Shown here: piece after piece, positions 50,421-59,614 of the stretch
How positions within the stretch are numbered: the first letter of the stretch is position 1
Layout: each line of letters begins with the position of its first letter
Assembly (NCBI GenBank): GCA_049115815.1
Contig: JAGDZO010000004.1
Coordinates: forward strand, 186,001-250,000
Source of the DNA: Marinoscillum sp049115815
Lineage (GTDB): Bacteria > Bacteroidota > Bacteroidia > Cytophagales > Cyclobacteriaceae
Length of the DNA stretch: 64,000 nt
Reading direction: 5' to 3'
Program-made: the position numbers and the translations under genes
Notes under the pieces: generated by a model
The model's input: the letters and a program-made list of their open reading frames with translations, nothing else
The model's database searches: none
What the model was told of the DNA's origin: nothing

Positions 50421-52066
50421 CAGAATAAATAGCTCCTATATGGGAAATTCCACCTGTAAGTCATCCCGAAAATGTTGGTTTGGATATCCGAATTGCTATC
50501 GTTTTCAGCCCGATGAGTAAAGTTTACATCAATCACCATGTTGTGCATCACTGCATAAGAAGCCCTGACCTGAATCATCAGCAGATCTGTAGTAACCCCT
50601 TGAAACATATCGTTTCCATAATCCCCAGGTCTGTTGCTTGGTAGATAAGTTTCTAAGATATCCCTTCCATAACTCAACCCATTGGTGTCATTGCCATATT
50701 TGGCCAATAGCACATCCGAAAAGATGGTCAGTTTAGGTAATGGCTGATAATTAGCCGCTAGGAGAACCTCTCTGAAATTGGCTCCAAGCGGATGAGCCAG
50801 TGCTTGGTTGTAGTGACTATAGGATGAAAAATTGGTCTCATGTCCGTAAACATAGGGTCGCACTTTGTTGAGCTCGGCCTGTACGTTTAGGCTAGAAATG
50901 CCCAAGGCGTCAAAATACTTAGCTCCTACCTGAAAGCCCTGCTTATTGCCCCACCAGCCACTATTGCTAAAGACCTCACCTACGATCAATTCATCAATCA
51001 CGAGCTGCCCGTAGAGAGACACCCTATTCCAAAGGTTCCATTTCGCATCTAAACCTAGCAAAACATTATCTGAACTACCATCCTGCTGCTCTAACGCCCT
51101 ATAAAACATGAGAGGATTGAAATAGCCAATTTTGGTTTGGCCCGTGGAGTCACCGTAAATCACCGATTCGAAGAGACCAATTGTTAAGTTTTTTGAAGCC
51201 TGAATGCTTAGATGATGGGTAGCTAGCTGTTTTTTGGTGAACGCCCCTGTCCCTCTCAATCCGAAAGTCCCACCTTGGGTTTCCCCAATGAGTTGGGCAA
51301 ATATGTTGGTGTATTGAATCTTCCAAACGCGGGTGTTCAATCTCAGATATGGATAATTGTTTCCAAAGTCCGATAGAATGAGAGAGCGCCTACCGTCTCC
51401 AATGAAATGCTTTCCATATCCAAACTGAGCTCCGATATGGTCCGTAACATTAACATCTATATAAGCCTGCGCTCGCAAAAAATCGACACCTGTGTTTTGA
51501 TACTGCTTCCAGAAACCTTCATAAGGCACGCCAAGCGTAGAGTCTGTGACTGCTTGCACATATCCGGCATATCTTGCCTGATTCTCTGTGAGCATGGTGT
51601 AAAAACTCACCTTATTATCTATTGTCCCACGTATTTCCAGACCTCTATAATTTTCGAATAATAGATCCCGCCCTTCTTCTCGCGCCGCTCCAAGCACAAC
51701 TATGGGATTCACATGCAAATCAAAATCTTCACTAGAGACACTAAATAGATCCGCAGGGTTCTTAAAAAACCTCCCAAATAATGGCTTGGCTTTTAAGGGT
51801 AGGCTGTCTTGATAATCAGAAGTTTCAAGGCGAATGAAATCAATCTCAGCGGTTATTTTTGAGCTTTTTTGGTTGATTGTAGAAGTTAAACCGTCAGCAA
51901 AATATCTACGTGAGATGGGCTTCACCGTAGTGAAAAGGGCTGCTTCTCCCTGAGCATCCCATCGATCGAATATCTGATAGGCGGGGCTATTGAGAGGAAT
52001 GTCCGTGCTCTGTGCACCCAACTGACTGATGATCAGGAAAAAAAATAAAGAAAATAGGTATCTCAC
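50420..52066 (-). CDS. Wzi/RemB-like outer membrane beta-barrel protein
   Basis: The 548-residue protein has a signal peptide (YLFSLFFFLIISQLGAQS) and a long stretch of alternating hydrophobic strands ending in Phe (WNFPYRSYLF), typical of an outer-membrane barrel. The fold and phrases such as QFGYGKHFIGDGRRSLIL and DFGNNYPYLRLNTRVWKIQY fit the capsule assembly protein Wzi domain, which in this phylum includes the gliding-associated protein RemB. I cannot tell polysaccharide anchoring from motility by sequence. It heads the operon with the ABC exporter. Confidence 0.8.
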   Translation of the reverse strand: MRYLFSLFFFLIISQLGAQSTDIPLNSPAYQIFDRWDAQGEAALFTTVKPISRRYFADGLTSTINQKSSKITAEIDFIRLETSDYQDSLPLKAKPLFGRFFKNPADLFSVSSEDFDLHVNPIVVLGAAREEGRDLLFENYRGLEIRGTIDNKVSFYTMLTENQARYAGYVQAVTDSTLGVPYEGFWKQYQNTGVDFLRAQAYIDVNVTDHIGAQFGYGKHFIGDGRRSLILSDFGNNYPYLRLNTRVWKIQYTNIFAQLIGETQGGTFGLRGTGAFTKKQLATHHLSIQASKNLTIGLFESVIYGDSTGQTKIGYFNPLMFYRALEQQDGSSDNVLLGLDAKWNLWNRVSLYGQLVIDELIVGEVFSNSGWWGNKQGFQVGAKYFDALGISSLNVQAELNKVRPYVYGHETNFSSYSHYNQALAHPLGANFREVLLAANYQPLPKLTIFSDVLLAKYGNDTNGLSYGRDILETYLPSNRPGDYGNDMFQGVTTDLLMIQVRASYAVMHNMVIDVNFTHRAENDSNSDIQTNIFGMTYRWNFPYRSYLF

Positions 52067-52092
52067 TTTGTAAAAATATTAAAAAAGGTGCT

Positions 52093-52123
52093 TTTGTTAA
52101 TCGTGGAAATTAATCTATCTTTG
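52093..52123 (+). promoter_or_regulatory. Promoter of rpmE2
   Basis: TTTG at 52093-52096 and TATCTTTG at 52116-52123 both match the consensus exactly with 19-nt spacing, the clearest promoter in the window. It overlaps the region upstream of the divergent Wzi-like gene. Confidence 0.85.
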
Positions 52124-52155
52124 CAATCCTTTTTAAGAAAAGCATCAAAGAAATT

Positions 52156-52404
52156 ATGAAAAAAGACATACATCCAGAATACAAAGAGGTAGTCTTTCTT
52201 GACACAACGAGTGATTTCAAGTTCATGACTAGGTCTACTATGACTAGTGATGAGACTATCAAGTGGGAAGATGGCAATGAATATCCATTGGTGAAAATTG
52301 AAGTTAGTTCTGCTTCTCACCCATTCTACACTGGTAAGAAAATATTCCTCGATACAGCTGGTAGAGTTGAGAAATTCAACAAAAAATACAAAAAGAGTAA
52401 GTAA
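52156..52404 (+). CDS. rpmE2: 50S ribosomal protein L31, type B
   Basis: The 82-residue protein begins MKKDIHPEYKEVVFLDTTSD and has EVSSASHPFYTGKKIFLDTA, GRVEKFNKKY as in type B L31. It lacks the zinc-binding cysteines of the type A form, so it is the zinc-independent version. It has a strong promoter and its own terminator. Confidence 0.97.
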   Translation: MKKDIHPEYKEVVFLDTTSDFKFMTRSTMTSDETIKWEDGNEYPLVKIEVSSASHPFYTGKKIFLDTAGRVEKFNKKYKKSK

Positions 52405-52428
52405 GACTTTCTTTTTAGAAAATACATC

Positions 52429-52465
52429 AAAGTCTTCAGGATATTCCCTGAAGACTTTTTTTATT
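52429..52465 (+). terminator. Terminator of rpmE2
   Basis: AAAGTCTTCAGG (52429-52440) pairs perfectly with CCTGAAGACTTT (52447-52458) around a 6-nt loop, followed by a T-run. It lies just before the alternative glmU gene. Confidence 0.9.
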
Positions 52466-52473
52466 TTTACCCC

Positions 52474-53664
52474 ATGGACATCCACTTCGTAGAGCAATCA
52501 AAAGCGCATCTTCAGTTATTTCCGCTTACCTACACCCGCCCGATTGCTGACTTACGAGTTGGTATACTCACCATTTCTGAAAAGTGGAAAATGCACCTTG
52601 GTCTTGATGATATCAGCTATCATACAGAGAACTATCTTCAGAAAAAGTACAAATCGTTTCCTTCCAGTTCTGATTCTCTTTGGCTGCTCAATGGCGCTTT
52701 ACCAACAGGTCATTTGGCTAAAGCCGTTAAGGAGCTCCAGAATGGTCAAGCTCTCGCCGCAGAAGGTGAGATTATCGCTGCGAGGGGAGACCAAAACCCG
52801 ATTGAAAATCCTAACAGCTACAACCTTACTGCTTATAACGAGGAGCTTAGTCGAATCATTTATACCTGGGATATTTTTAGGCTCAATGGACAAGAAATAA
52901 GAAATGATTTTGAAACGCTGACTTTAGGTAGAGAAAGTCAGCCGATCGATGACCCGCATACGATTACTTACGGAACTGATATTTTCTTGGAGGAGGGTGC
53001 CACAGTTAAGGCGGCCATCCTCAATGCGGAAAATGGGCCTATTTATATTGGCAAAAATGCTTCTGTAGAAGAAGGCGCTATAATCCGTGGGCCTTTCGCC
53101 ATGGGCTCCAATAGTCGGGTTAAAATGGGTGCTAAGATAAGAGAAGAAACATCAGCAGGGCCCAATTGCAGCATGGGGGGAGAAATTTCTAATGTTTTGT
53201 TTTGGGGGCATAGCAATAAAGGGCACGATGGTTTCTTAGGCAATGCTGTGATAGGTGAATGGTGCAACATAGGAGCAGACACCAATAATTCGAACCTTAA
53301 GAATAATTATGATCCTGTCAGAATGTGGGATTATGCTGCTTCCAAATTCGCCCACACAGGCCTCCAATTCTGTGGTTTGGTCATGGGCGATCATAGCAAA
53401 GTAGGCATCAATACCATGTTTAATACAGGGACTACCGTGGGTGTGGCTGCCAACATTTTTGGTGAAGGATTTCCGAGAAATATTATTCCATCTTTTGCGT
53501 GGGGCGGGGCGAGTGGATTTGTCACACATCATCCCCGCAAAGCATTTATCACTGCAGATATTGTGATGAAACGCAGAAATTTAGTTCTTACAGAAGAAGA
53601 TAAAGATATCCTAAATCATATCTTTGAATCATCTGCGCAGTATCGTGTGTGGGAAAGCAAATAA
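52474..53664 (+). CDS. Alternative GlmU-family sugar nucleotidyltransferase
   Basis: The 396-residue protein is of the Bacteroidota-type GlmU family. The N-terminal half is a reduced nucleotidyltransferase (FPLTYTRPIADLRVGILTIS, then WLLNGALPTGHLAKAVKELQ). The C-terminal half is a left-handed beta-helix of hexapeptide repeats (IGKNASVEEGAIIRGPFAMG, and NAVIGEWCNIGADTNNSNLK). It probably makes a UDP- or dTDP-activated sugar such as UDP-GlcNAc, possibly with acetyltransfer; the exact sugar is unproven. The GXGTRM-type N-terminal loop of classical GlmU is not evident. Confidence 0.82.
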   Translation: MDIHFVEQSKAHLQLFPLTYTRPIADLRVGILTISEKWKMHLGLDDISYHTENYLQKKYKSFPSSSDSLWLLNGALPTGHLAKAVKELQNGQALAAEGEIIAARGDQNPIENPNSYNLTAYNEELSRIIYTWDIFRLNGQEIRNDFETLTLGRESQPIDDPHTITYGTDIFLEEGATVKAAILNAENGPIYIGKNASVEEGAIIRGPFAMGSNSRVKMGAKIREETSAGPNCSMGGEISNVLFWGHSNKGHDGFLGNAVIGEWCNIGADTNNSNLKNNYDPVRMWDYAASKFAHTGLQFCGLVMGDHSKVGINTMFNTGTTVGVAANIFGEGFPRNIIPSFAWGGASGFVTHHPRKAFITADIVMKRRNLVLTEEDKDILNHIFESSAQYRVWESK

Positions 53665-53670
53665 GTTTTT

Positions 53671-54798
53671 ATGCAGTTCGCTGATATACCTGGATTAGAT
53701 CACCTCAAGTCTTCTTTGATTGCTTCCTATCGCAACAATCACATCGCGCATGCTCAATTATTTAACGGTGCAGAAGGAGGTGGAGGTCTCCCATTAGCGT
53801 TAGCCTTTTCTACTTATTTGCTCTGTGAGAATAAAGGTGAACAGGATGCTTGCGGCGAATGTGCAAACTGTCAAAAAACAGGTCGATTTGTTCACCCTGA
53901 TGTTCATTTCATCTTTCCGAAACCATCGGCATCCAAAGCCACAGATTATGACAAGATCAATGCGGAAACGCTCAAGAAATGGAGAGTATTCGCTGCTGAG
54001 CAGCCATATGCTAATCTGGATGATTGGGCGAGATACAATGGATACGAAAACAAGAATTTACTGATCTCAAAAGAAGACAGTCGCAATATCATCAAGACCG
54101 TGAGCATGAAATCTTTTGAAGGTGACTTCAAAATATTGATCATCTGGTATCCGGAAATGATGAATCCTGCAAGTGCCAATGGTATTCTAAAGGTGCTGGA
54201 AGAGCCCCCAACTCAGACAATCTATCTGTTGGTGAGCTATGCATACGATAATCTGCTAGGGACGATCAAATCCCGGACACAGATGTTTAATGTAGCGCCT
54301 TTCAAAGACGAAAGTGTAGAACAGCTCTTGGTCAATCAGAAGCAATTGGATCCGGAAACAGCCAGAAAAGTGGCTCGTATGTCTGGCGGAAGCATGGGAA
54401 AGGCCATCCATGAATTGGAAAACGCAGATAATCTGGCTTACGAATCATTCAGAAACTGGATGCAGCTATGCCTGAAGGGTGACTTCACGGCCATAGTAAA
54501 AGCCACAGATGAGTTCGCAAGCTCTTCCAAACCAAAGCAACGCAATCAGATCGAATTCTCTATTACCCTGATACGTGATGCTATCTTGTCTCAGGTTGGA
54601 GATAATGGACTGACTCAGCGCGAAGGGGCCGAGGGAGAGTTTATCACCAAATTTGGAGGGTTTGCCTCGCTCAACACCCTCGAAAAGATTTATCAATTGA
54701 TGGGACAGGCGATCGGGCATCTCAATAGAAATGCCAGTGCTAAGATTACTTTCCTGAACCTTTCGCTGCAGTGCAGCAAACTCCTGCGCTCCCAATGA
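53671..54798 (+). CDS. holB: DNA polymerase III subunit delta'
   Basis: The 375-residue clamp-loader protein starts FADIPGLDHLKSSLIASYRN. The AAA+ zinc module has Cys in CENKGEQDACGECANCQKTG, and VLEEPPTQTIYLLVSYAYDN matches the sensor region. The P-loop region is degenerate (GAEGGGGLPLALAF), as expected for delta', which does not hydrolyse ATP. It lies 6 bp after the GlmU-like gene and overlaps rimB. Confidence 0.93.
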   Translation: MQFADIPGLDHLKSSLIASYRNNHIAHAQLFNGAEGGGGLPLALAFSTYLLCENKGEQDACGECANCQKTGRFVHPDVHFIFPKPSASKATDYDKINAETLKKWRVFAAEQPYANLDDWARYNGYENKNLLISKEDSRNIIKTVSMKSFEGDFKILIIWYPEMMNPASANGILKVLEEPPTQTIYLLVSYAYDNLLGTIKSRTQMFNVAPFKDESVEQLLVNQKQLDPETARKVARMSGGSMGKAIHELENADNLAYESFRNWMQLCLKGDFTAIVKATDEFASSSKPKQRNQIEFSITLIRDAILSQVGDNGLTQREGAEGEFITKFGGFASLNTLEKIYQLMGQAIGHLNRNASAKITFLNLSLQCSKLLRSQ

Positions 54799-55229
54799 AA
54801 GCACGATACACTATTGGTCGGAAAGATAAAGTGGATTTACCCGAATTGGGAGTTGAAAATGTGAATGCCAAGATCGATACAGGCGCCTATACTTCTTCTT
54901 TGCACTGCAAGAAGATTAAGGTAGAAAACGGAACCCTGCGCTGCTATATCCCTTTGAATCAAGGAGGGAAAACCAGCAAAATGTATTTTGAAACCAAACA
55001 CTTTAGAACCAAGGCCGTCAAAAGTTCCAACGGCATCATTCAGGAGCGTTATGTGATCAAAACCAAAATCACGCTATTCAAAAAGACATATCTCGCCGAG
55101 TTTTCATTGACAGATCGGAGCAGCATGAAGAATCCTATCTTGATCGGGAGGAAGCTGTTGAAGGATAAATTCATAGTAGATGTATCAAGAAAAAACCTTT
55201 CCTTTGACGCCAAAACCAATCCATCATGA
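54795..55229 (+). CDS. rimB: RimB-like retropepsin-type protease
   Basis: The ATG at 54795 overlaps the holB stop (ATGA). The 144 residues contain the aspartic protease motif DTGAYTSSLHC near residue 30 and the C-terminal NPILIGRKLLKDKFIVDVSR typical of this family, often annotated as ATP-dependent zinc protease. In Pseudomonas, RimB acts with RimK to control glutamylation of ribosomal protein S6. Here it overlaps rimK by 4 bp, which supports the same partnership. A RimA homologue was not seen. Confidence 0.88.
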   Translation: MKARYTIGRKDKVDLPELGVENVNAKIDTGAYTSSLHCKKIKVENGTLRCYIPLNQGGKTSKMYFETKHFRTKAVKSSNGIIQERYVIKTKITLFKKTYLAEFSLTDRSSMKNPILIGRKLLKDKFIVDVSRKNLSFDAKTNPS

Positions 55230-56128
55230 AACTAGCTATCCTTTCTCGAAAAGCTGAACTGTACTCCACAAGAAGGCTCGTAGAAGCTGCACAAGAAAGA
55301 GGGCATGAAGTCCATGTCATAGATCACCTGAAGTGTGATATAATGATAGAGCAGAATGCTCTGGCGATGTATTTTAAAGGAGAGAAACTGGAGGGCTTTG
55401 ATGCGGTGATTCCGAGAATCGGTGCCTCTGTGACTTTCTACGGTACAGCCGTCCTTCGCCAATTTGAAATGATGGATGTCTTCAGTGCCAACACATCTAT
55501 TGCGATTACGCGCTCACGTGACAAACTGAGAAGCATGCAAATGCTAGCTGGGGCGGGTCTTGGCCTACCCAAAACTGCTTTCACCAATTATTCGAAAGAA
55601 GAGAAACAGATTATCAAGAATCTGGGAGGCGCACCTTTGATCATCAAGCTCTTGGAAGGAACTCAAGGACTAGGCGTAGTGCTCGCAGAGACCATCAAAG
55701 CAGCACAGTCAGTAATAGAGGCTTTTCACGGTCTCAAAGCTCGAATTCTTGTTCAGGAATTTATCAAAGAAGCTAAGGCGTCTGATATTCGTGCGTTTGT
55801 AGTCAATGGCGAAGTAGTAGGAGCCATGAAGCGTACTGGTAAAGAAGGAGAATTCAGGTCTAACTTACATAGAGGTGGTTCGGCAGAATTGATCAAACTA
55901 AAAAGGTCAGAAAAGGCCGCAGCTATCAAGGCCGCTGATACGATGGGATTGAAGATGGCAGGAGTGGATATGCTACAATCTGACAGAGGGCCTTTGATTT
56001 TGGAAGTCAATAGTTCTCCTGGGCTGGAAGGAATAGAGAAAGCTACGGATCAAGACATTGCCGGTAAAATCATAGAGTTCGTAGAGCTCAACTATAGAAA
56101 CAAAAGAGGACGTAAGAAAAACGCGTAA
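55226..56128 (+). CDS. rimK: Ribosomal protein S6-L-glutamate ligase
   Basis: RimK adds glutamate residues to the C-terminus of ribosomal protein S6 with ATP. The 300-residue ATP-grasp protein has RIGASVTFYGTAVLRQFEMM, ATP-site LIIKLLEGTQGLGVVLAET and metal ligands in GPLILEVNSSPGLEGIEKAT. The ATGA overlap with rimB upstream and the TAATG overlap with hemC downstream show coupled translation through the block. Confidence 0.94.
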   Translation: MKLAILSRKAELYSTRRLVEAAQERGHEVHVIDHLKCDIMIEQNALAMYFKGEKLEGFDAVIPRIGASVTFYGTAVLRQFEMMDVFSANTSIAITRSRDKLRSMQMLAGAGLGLPKTAFTNYSKEEKQIIKNLGGAPLIIKLLEGTQGLGVVLAETIKAAQSVIEAFHGLKARILVQEFIKEAKASDIRAFVVNGEVVGAMKRTGKEGEFRSNLHRGGSAELIKLKRSEKAAAIKAADTMGLKMAGVDMLQSDRGPLILEVNSSPGLEGIEKATDQDIAGKIIEFVELNYRNKRGRKKNA

Positions 56129-57042
56129 TGGAGACTGTTCGGATTGGAACGCGAAAAAGCAAACTCGCGCTTTGGCAAGCGAATCACGTAGCTGACCAGC
56201 TACAGTCAGCGGGTTTTCAGACGGAGTTGGTACTGAAAGAAACAAAGGGAGATAAGGTGCTTGATGTCTCGATAGCCAAAATCGGAAGTAAAGGAGTATT
56301 TACGGAAGAACTGGAAGAACAATTGGCCAACGGCCAGGTGGACATAGCGGTGCACAGCGCCAAGGATATGCAGTCCAGACTTCCTGATGGTTTTGAGATT
56401 ATCGCATTCGGAGAACGTGAAAAGGTCAATGACGTGATAATTTCCGACAAGGAAATCAACCTTGATAACCCTCAACTGGTACTTGGAACTTCCTCCACAC
56501 GAAGAGTGGCTTTACTCAGGCACTTTTATCCGCATATCAAGACAGTGGAGATTAGGGGAAACCTACAGACGAGAATAGAGCGTATGCGCTCAGGTCTTTG
56601 CGATGGTCTCGTGTTGGCTTATGCGGGAGTTCACCGCATGGAGTATGACTCCATGATCAAAGTAGAGTTGGATCTAGAGAAATTTATCCCTGCTGTGGGA
56701 CAAGGCAGCGTGGCTATAGAATCACACCGACTACTCGACCCTGATAAGAAAGCCGCCATACGACAATGCCTTAATCATGCCGATACGGAAGAAAGATTGC
56801 TTGCCGAAAGGGCCTTTTTGGCAGAATTGGAAGGAGGATGTAGCATCCCTGTATTTGGCTTTGCCCAAAAGTCTGGAGATGAACTGAATATGGTAGCCGG
56901 AATAGTGAGCCTTGATGGATCGCACAGGATAGTGAAAGAAAAATCTGGTAACAACCCCGCTCAATTGGGAGCCGAATTGGCCACAGAAATCTTATCAGCA
57001 GGTGGAGACAAAATTCTCGCCGAAATAAGAAAACAACTCTGA
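56128..57042 (+). CDS. hemC: Hydroxymethylbilane synthase (porphobilinogen deaminase)
   Basis: HemC polymerises four porphobilinogens into hydroxymethylbilane on the route to haem. The 304-residue protein starts VRIGTRKSKLALWQANHVAD and has DIAVHSAKDMQSRLPDGFEI with the catalytic Asp. Cys238 in ELEGGCSIPVFGFA attaches the dipyrromethane cofactor. It is the fourth gene in the overlapping holB-rimB-rimK-hemC run; no other haem genes are adjacent. Confidence 0.96.
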   Translation: METVRIGTRKSKLALWQANHVADQLQSAGFQTELVLKETKGDKVLDVSIAKIGSKGVFTEELEEQLANGQVDIAVHSAKDMQSRLPDGFEIIAFGEREKVNDVIISDKEINLDNPQLVLGTSSTRRVALLRHFYPHIKTVEIRGNLQTRIERMRSGLCDGLVLAYAGVHRMEYDSMIKVELDLEKFIPAVGQGSVAIESHRLLDPDKKAAIRQCLNHADTEERLLAERAFLAELEGGCSIPVFGFAQKSGDELNMVAGIVSLDGSHRIVKEKSGNNPAQLGAELATEILSAGGDKILAEIRKQL

Positions 57043-57076
57043 TTCAAATAACTTTGAACCAAAACTATTTCTCGAT

Positions 57077-57919
57077 ATGAAAAAGTCATTAGCATTCATT
57101 CTGGTATTGATCACATTGGCGTCATGTGACAAAAACAAGGACTATTTGATTACCATTCACACGGAGTATGGTGACATGAAGGCTATCCTATATGATGAAA
57201 CACCTCTGCACAAAAAGAATTTTTTGGAATTGGCGAAAGCCGGAAAATACGACAGTACCACCTGGCATAGAGTGATCAAGGACTTCATGATCCAAGGTGG
57301 CGATGTGCAGACCAAAGAAGGAACTACAGAAACTGAAGCTGACCGAATACCGGCAGAGATCGTAGAAGGTTTTTTTCACACCAAGGGTTCAATAGCCGCT
57401 GCAAGACAAGGGGACAATGTGAATCCTAAGAAGATGTCTTCTAGTTCACAGTTTTATATAGTAGACGGGCGAAAGTTTACTGAGGAGGAGTTGACTACTG
57501 ATCAGATGAAGTTGAATCAATCTATCAGTACCATGCTCAGAGATGATAAATATGATAGCCTGAGAGGGTTGTTCACGGATTTACAGCGTAAGCGTGATTT
57601 TCAGGGGATGAATGATTTGGCCCTGCAATGTAAAGATTACGTTTCGGACGAATTGGGGATAGACCTCAACAAGCCGGATGTAGATCCAGAAATGGTAGCA
57701 AGATATACAGTAGAAGAAGGCGCTCCCCACTTGGATAAGGAGTATACCGTATTTGGGCGTGTGGTTGAAGGCTTGGATGTGATCGATAAAATAGCAGCAG
57801 TGAAAACTGCTCGAGGTGATAAGCCAGTGGAGTCAACATATATGACTATAGAGTTGGAACTGGTTTCTAAAAAGGAGATCACCAAAAAATACGGGTACGA
57901 GTATCCGAAAGCAGATTAA
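57077..57919 (+). CDS. Lipoprotein peptidyl-prolyl isomerase (cyclophilin type)
   Basis: The 280-residue product has a lipoprotein signal (AFILVLITLASCDKN, Cys near 16). The cyclophilin domain is ITIHTEYGDMKAILYDETPL, TTWHRVIKDFMIQGGDVQ and SSSQFYIVDGRKFTEEEL, with the catalytic Arg in WHRVIKDFMIQGG. A helical insertion of ~60 residues (about 155-210) splits the domain before DKEYTVFGRVVEGLDVID, an arrangement seen in Bacteroidota cyclophilins. It would assist folding of envelope proteins. Confidence 0.92.
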   Translation: MKKSLAFILVLITLASCDKNKDYLITIHTEYGDMKAILYDETPLHKKNFLELAKAGKYDSTTWHRVIKDFMIQGGDVQTKEGTTETEADRIPAEIVEGFFHTKGSIAAARQGDNVNPKKMSSSSQFYIVDGRKFTEEELTTDQMKLNQSISTMLRDDKYDSLRGLFTDLQRKRDFQGMNDLALQCKDYVSDELGIDLNKPDVDPEMVARYTVEEGAPHLDKEYTVFGRVVEGLDVIDKIAAVKTARGDKPVESTYMTIELELVSKKEITKKYGYEYPKAD

Positions 57920-57921
57920 TA

Positions 57922-58830
57922 TTGAAAGTTTTAGTCACAGGAGCCAATGGGCTCCTTGGCCAAAAACTGGTTAGCCTTCTTGGCACTAAGAAGGATGTAG
58001 AAGTCATTGCTACTGGCAAAGGTGCATGTCGCCTTGTGGCTGGTTCACATCATTACCTATCCGCAGATCTTACGTCACAGGCTGATATTGAAGATATTTT
58101 CGCTCGGTATCAACCTACGCATATCATTCATTGCGCCGCAATGACGCAAGTGGATGATTGTGAACAAAACCCTGAAGCCTGTCATAAGGTGAATGTGCTC
58201 GCTACAGAAATGCTGGTGCAGCAAGCCAAAAAAGCAAACGCTCATTTCCTTTATGTCTCTACAGATTTTGTGTTTGATGGGACTGCAGGTCCCTATCAGG
58301 AGACGGACCAACCCAACCCTGTAAACATATATGGGCAGAGTAAGCTAAAGGCGGAAACGATGGTACAAAACAGCGGACTATCTTGGGCCATAGCCAGGAC
58401 GGTGCTCGTTTATGGAGTCTCATTTGATATGAGTCGATCCAACATTGTGCTTTGGGCAAAGAAAAGTCTCGAACAAAAGAAACAGATCAAAGTGGTCACA
58501 GATCAATGGCGCACGCCAACTTTGGTGGAAGATCTTGCTTTGGGATGCTACCAAATCTCGCGAGAGAATCATGAGGGGATATTTCACATTTCGGGCGAAG
58601 AGGGTATGAGCCCATTTGACTTGGTGAATCGAGTAGCAGATCATTTTGATTTTGACAAGTCGCTCATCAAACCTGTCAATGCTGCTACTTTCAAAGAAGT
58701 AGGTAAACGACCTCCTAGAACGGGCTTTGACATTTCGAAGGCTAAAGAGATTCTGGATTTTCAACCACGCTCTTTCTCGGAAGGACTAGCGATAGTGGAT
58801 GAACAGCTGAATTTACTTTCTGGAGGCTGA
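57922..58830 (+). CDS. NAD(P)-dependent epimerase/reductase (RmlD-like)
   Basis: The 302-residue Rossmann protein starts KVLVTGANGLLGQKLVSLLG. It has Ser in FLYVSTDFVFDGTAGPYQE and the catalytic pair in YGQSKLKAET (YxxxK). C-terminal features resemble dTDP-4-dehydrorhamnose reductases. The start is TTG at 57922, 2 bp after the cyclophilin stop; no ATG is available, and the family N-terminus fits precisely. Sugar substrate uncertain. Confidence 0.87.
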   Translation: MKVLVTGANGLLGQKLVSLLGTKKDVEVIATGKGACRLVAGSHHYLSADLTSQADIEDIFARYQPTHIIHCAAMTQVDDCEQNPEACHKVNVLATEMLVQQAKKANAHFLYVSTDFVFDGTAGPYQETDQPNPVNIYGQSKLKAETMVQNSGLSWAIARTVLVYGVSFDMSRSNIVLWAKKSLEQKKQIKVVTDQWRTPTLVEDLALGCYQISRENHEGIFHISGEEGMSPFDLVNRVADHFDFDKSLIKPVNAATFKEVGKRPPRTGFDISKAKEILDFQPRSFSEGLAIVDEQLNLLSGG

Positions 58831-58912
58831 GAAATTGCATCTGTTATGATTTGTAAAAATCACTACTAGCAAGTCCTAGAGTGATTTATGATTAAGACAA
58901 TTCATTATTAGC

Positions 58913-59365
58913 CTATGATTCCTGTGACATTATCTGATTTAGGTGATGTTCCATATGAGCCACATAGTCGGTTATTAAAAACCTGAGATCAGCTAAGTCC
59001 CCGTTGGGTAATTGGATTTCATAGTCCAATGTTTGTTCTGTTTGGCTTTTTATGAGACTCGCAATACGCCTATTCAGTGAAAGCCAAAACGCTAAAATTT
59101 CCGAAGTGTCAGCGTTTTGATAGTCATTTGCTTTAACCAATCCTACCTGATCGTATTGTCTGATGATATAAGGTCGGCTACTGAATTGAAGCTCGGTAAA
59201 TCGTTGAAGGTTATTGATGCCAGAATCTATTAAATGACCCAATATCTCCTTTTTCGACCATTTCTCGACTTTTGGTTTATAGCTTAATTCTGTTTCAGAA
59301 GCTTGGGTGATGTAGTGATGCCCTTTATCCAATAGTACTTCCAGGCTCTTGTTGGTTTCAGTCAT
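58913..59365 (-). CDS. DinB family protein
   Basis: The 150-residue, four-helix protein has the DinB pattern KWSKKEILGHLIDSGINNLQ and a last helix with YVAHMEHHLNQIM providing two of the three metal-ligand histidines. It is a different subgroup from the DinB protein at 3203. The function is unknown. The 249 bp beyond its start (59366-59614) contain no gene I can support. Confidence 0.82.
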   Translation of the reverse strand: MTETNKSLEVLLDKGHHYITQASETELSYKPKVEKWSKKEILGHLIDSGINNLQRFTELQFSSRPYIIRQYDQVGLVKANDYQNADTSEILAFWLSLNRRIASLIKSQTEQTLDYEIQLPNGDLADLRFLITDYVAHMEHHLNQIMSQES

Positions 59366-59614
59366 ATCTGTGATGGTTGTCTAACAATCAAATAAGCTAC
59401 ACAATTTCTAATAGTTACTTGAAAAGGGCTTTTGGGGGAGGGGAATAAAACTCAAGGTTGAGAAGTATCTGAATTGTCGGCAACTTCACTTATGTCTTGT
59501 CTTGCAATAGTCAAGCCTTTATTAATCTTAAAACTCGTGGCGGACATTCCGATCTCCCACAAAACTAACCTGTCCAATAAGACCCCATTCATTCATAGCA
59601 TTTGTTGGAGATCG

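Noticed and set aside
59366..59614. Possible small gene between DinB and the exported protein
   Set aside because: No frame with a credible start, signal or protein-like composition was found in either strand.
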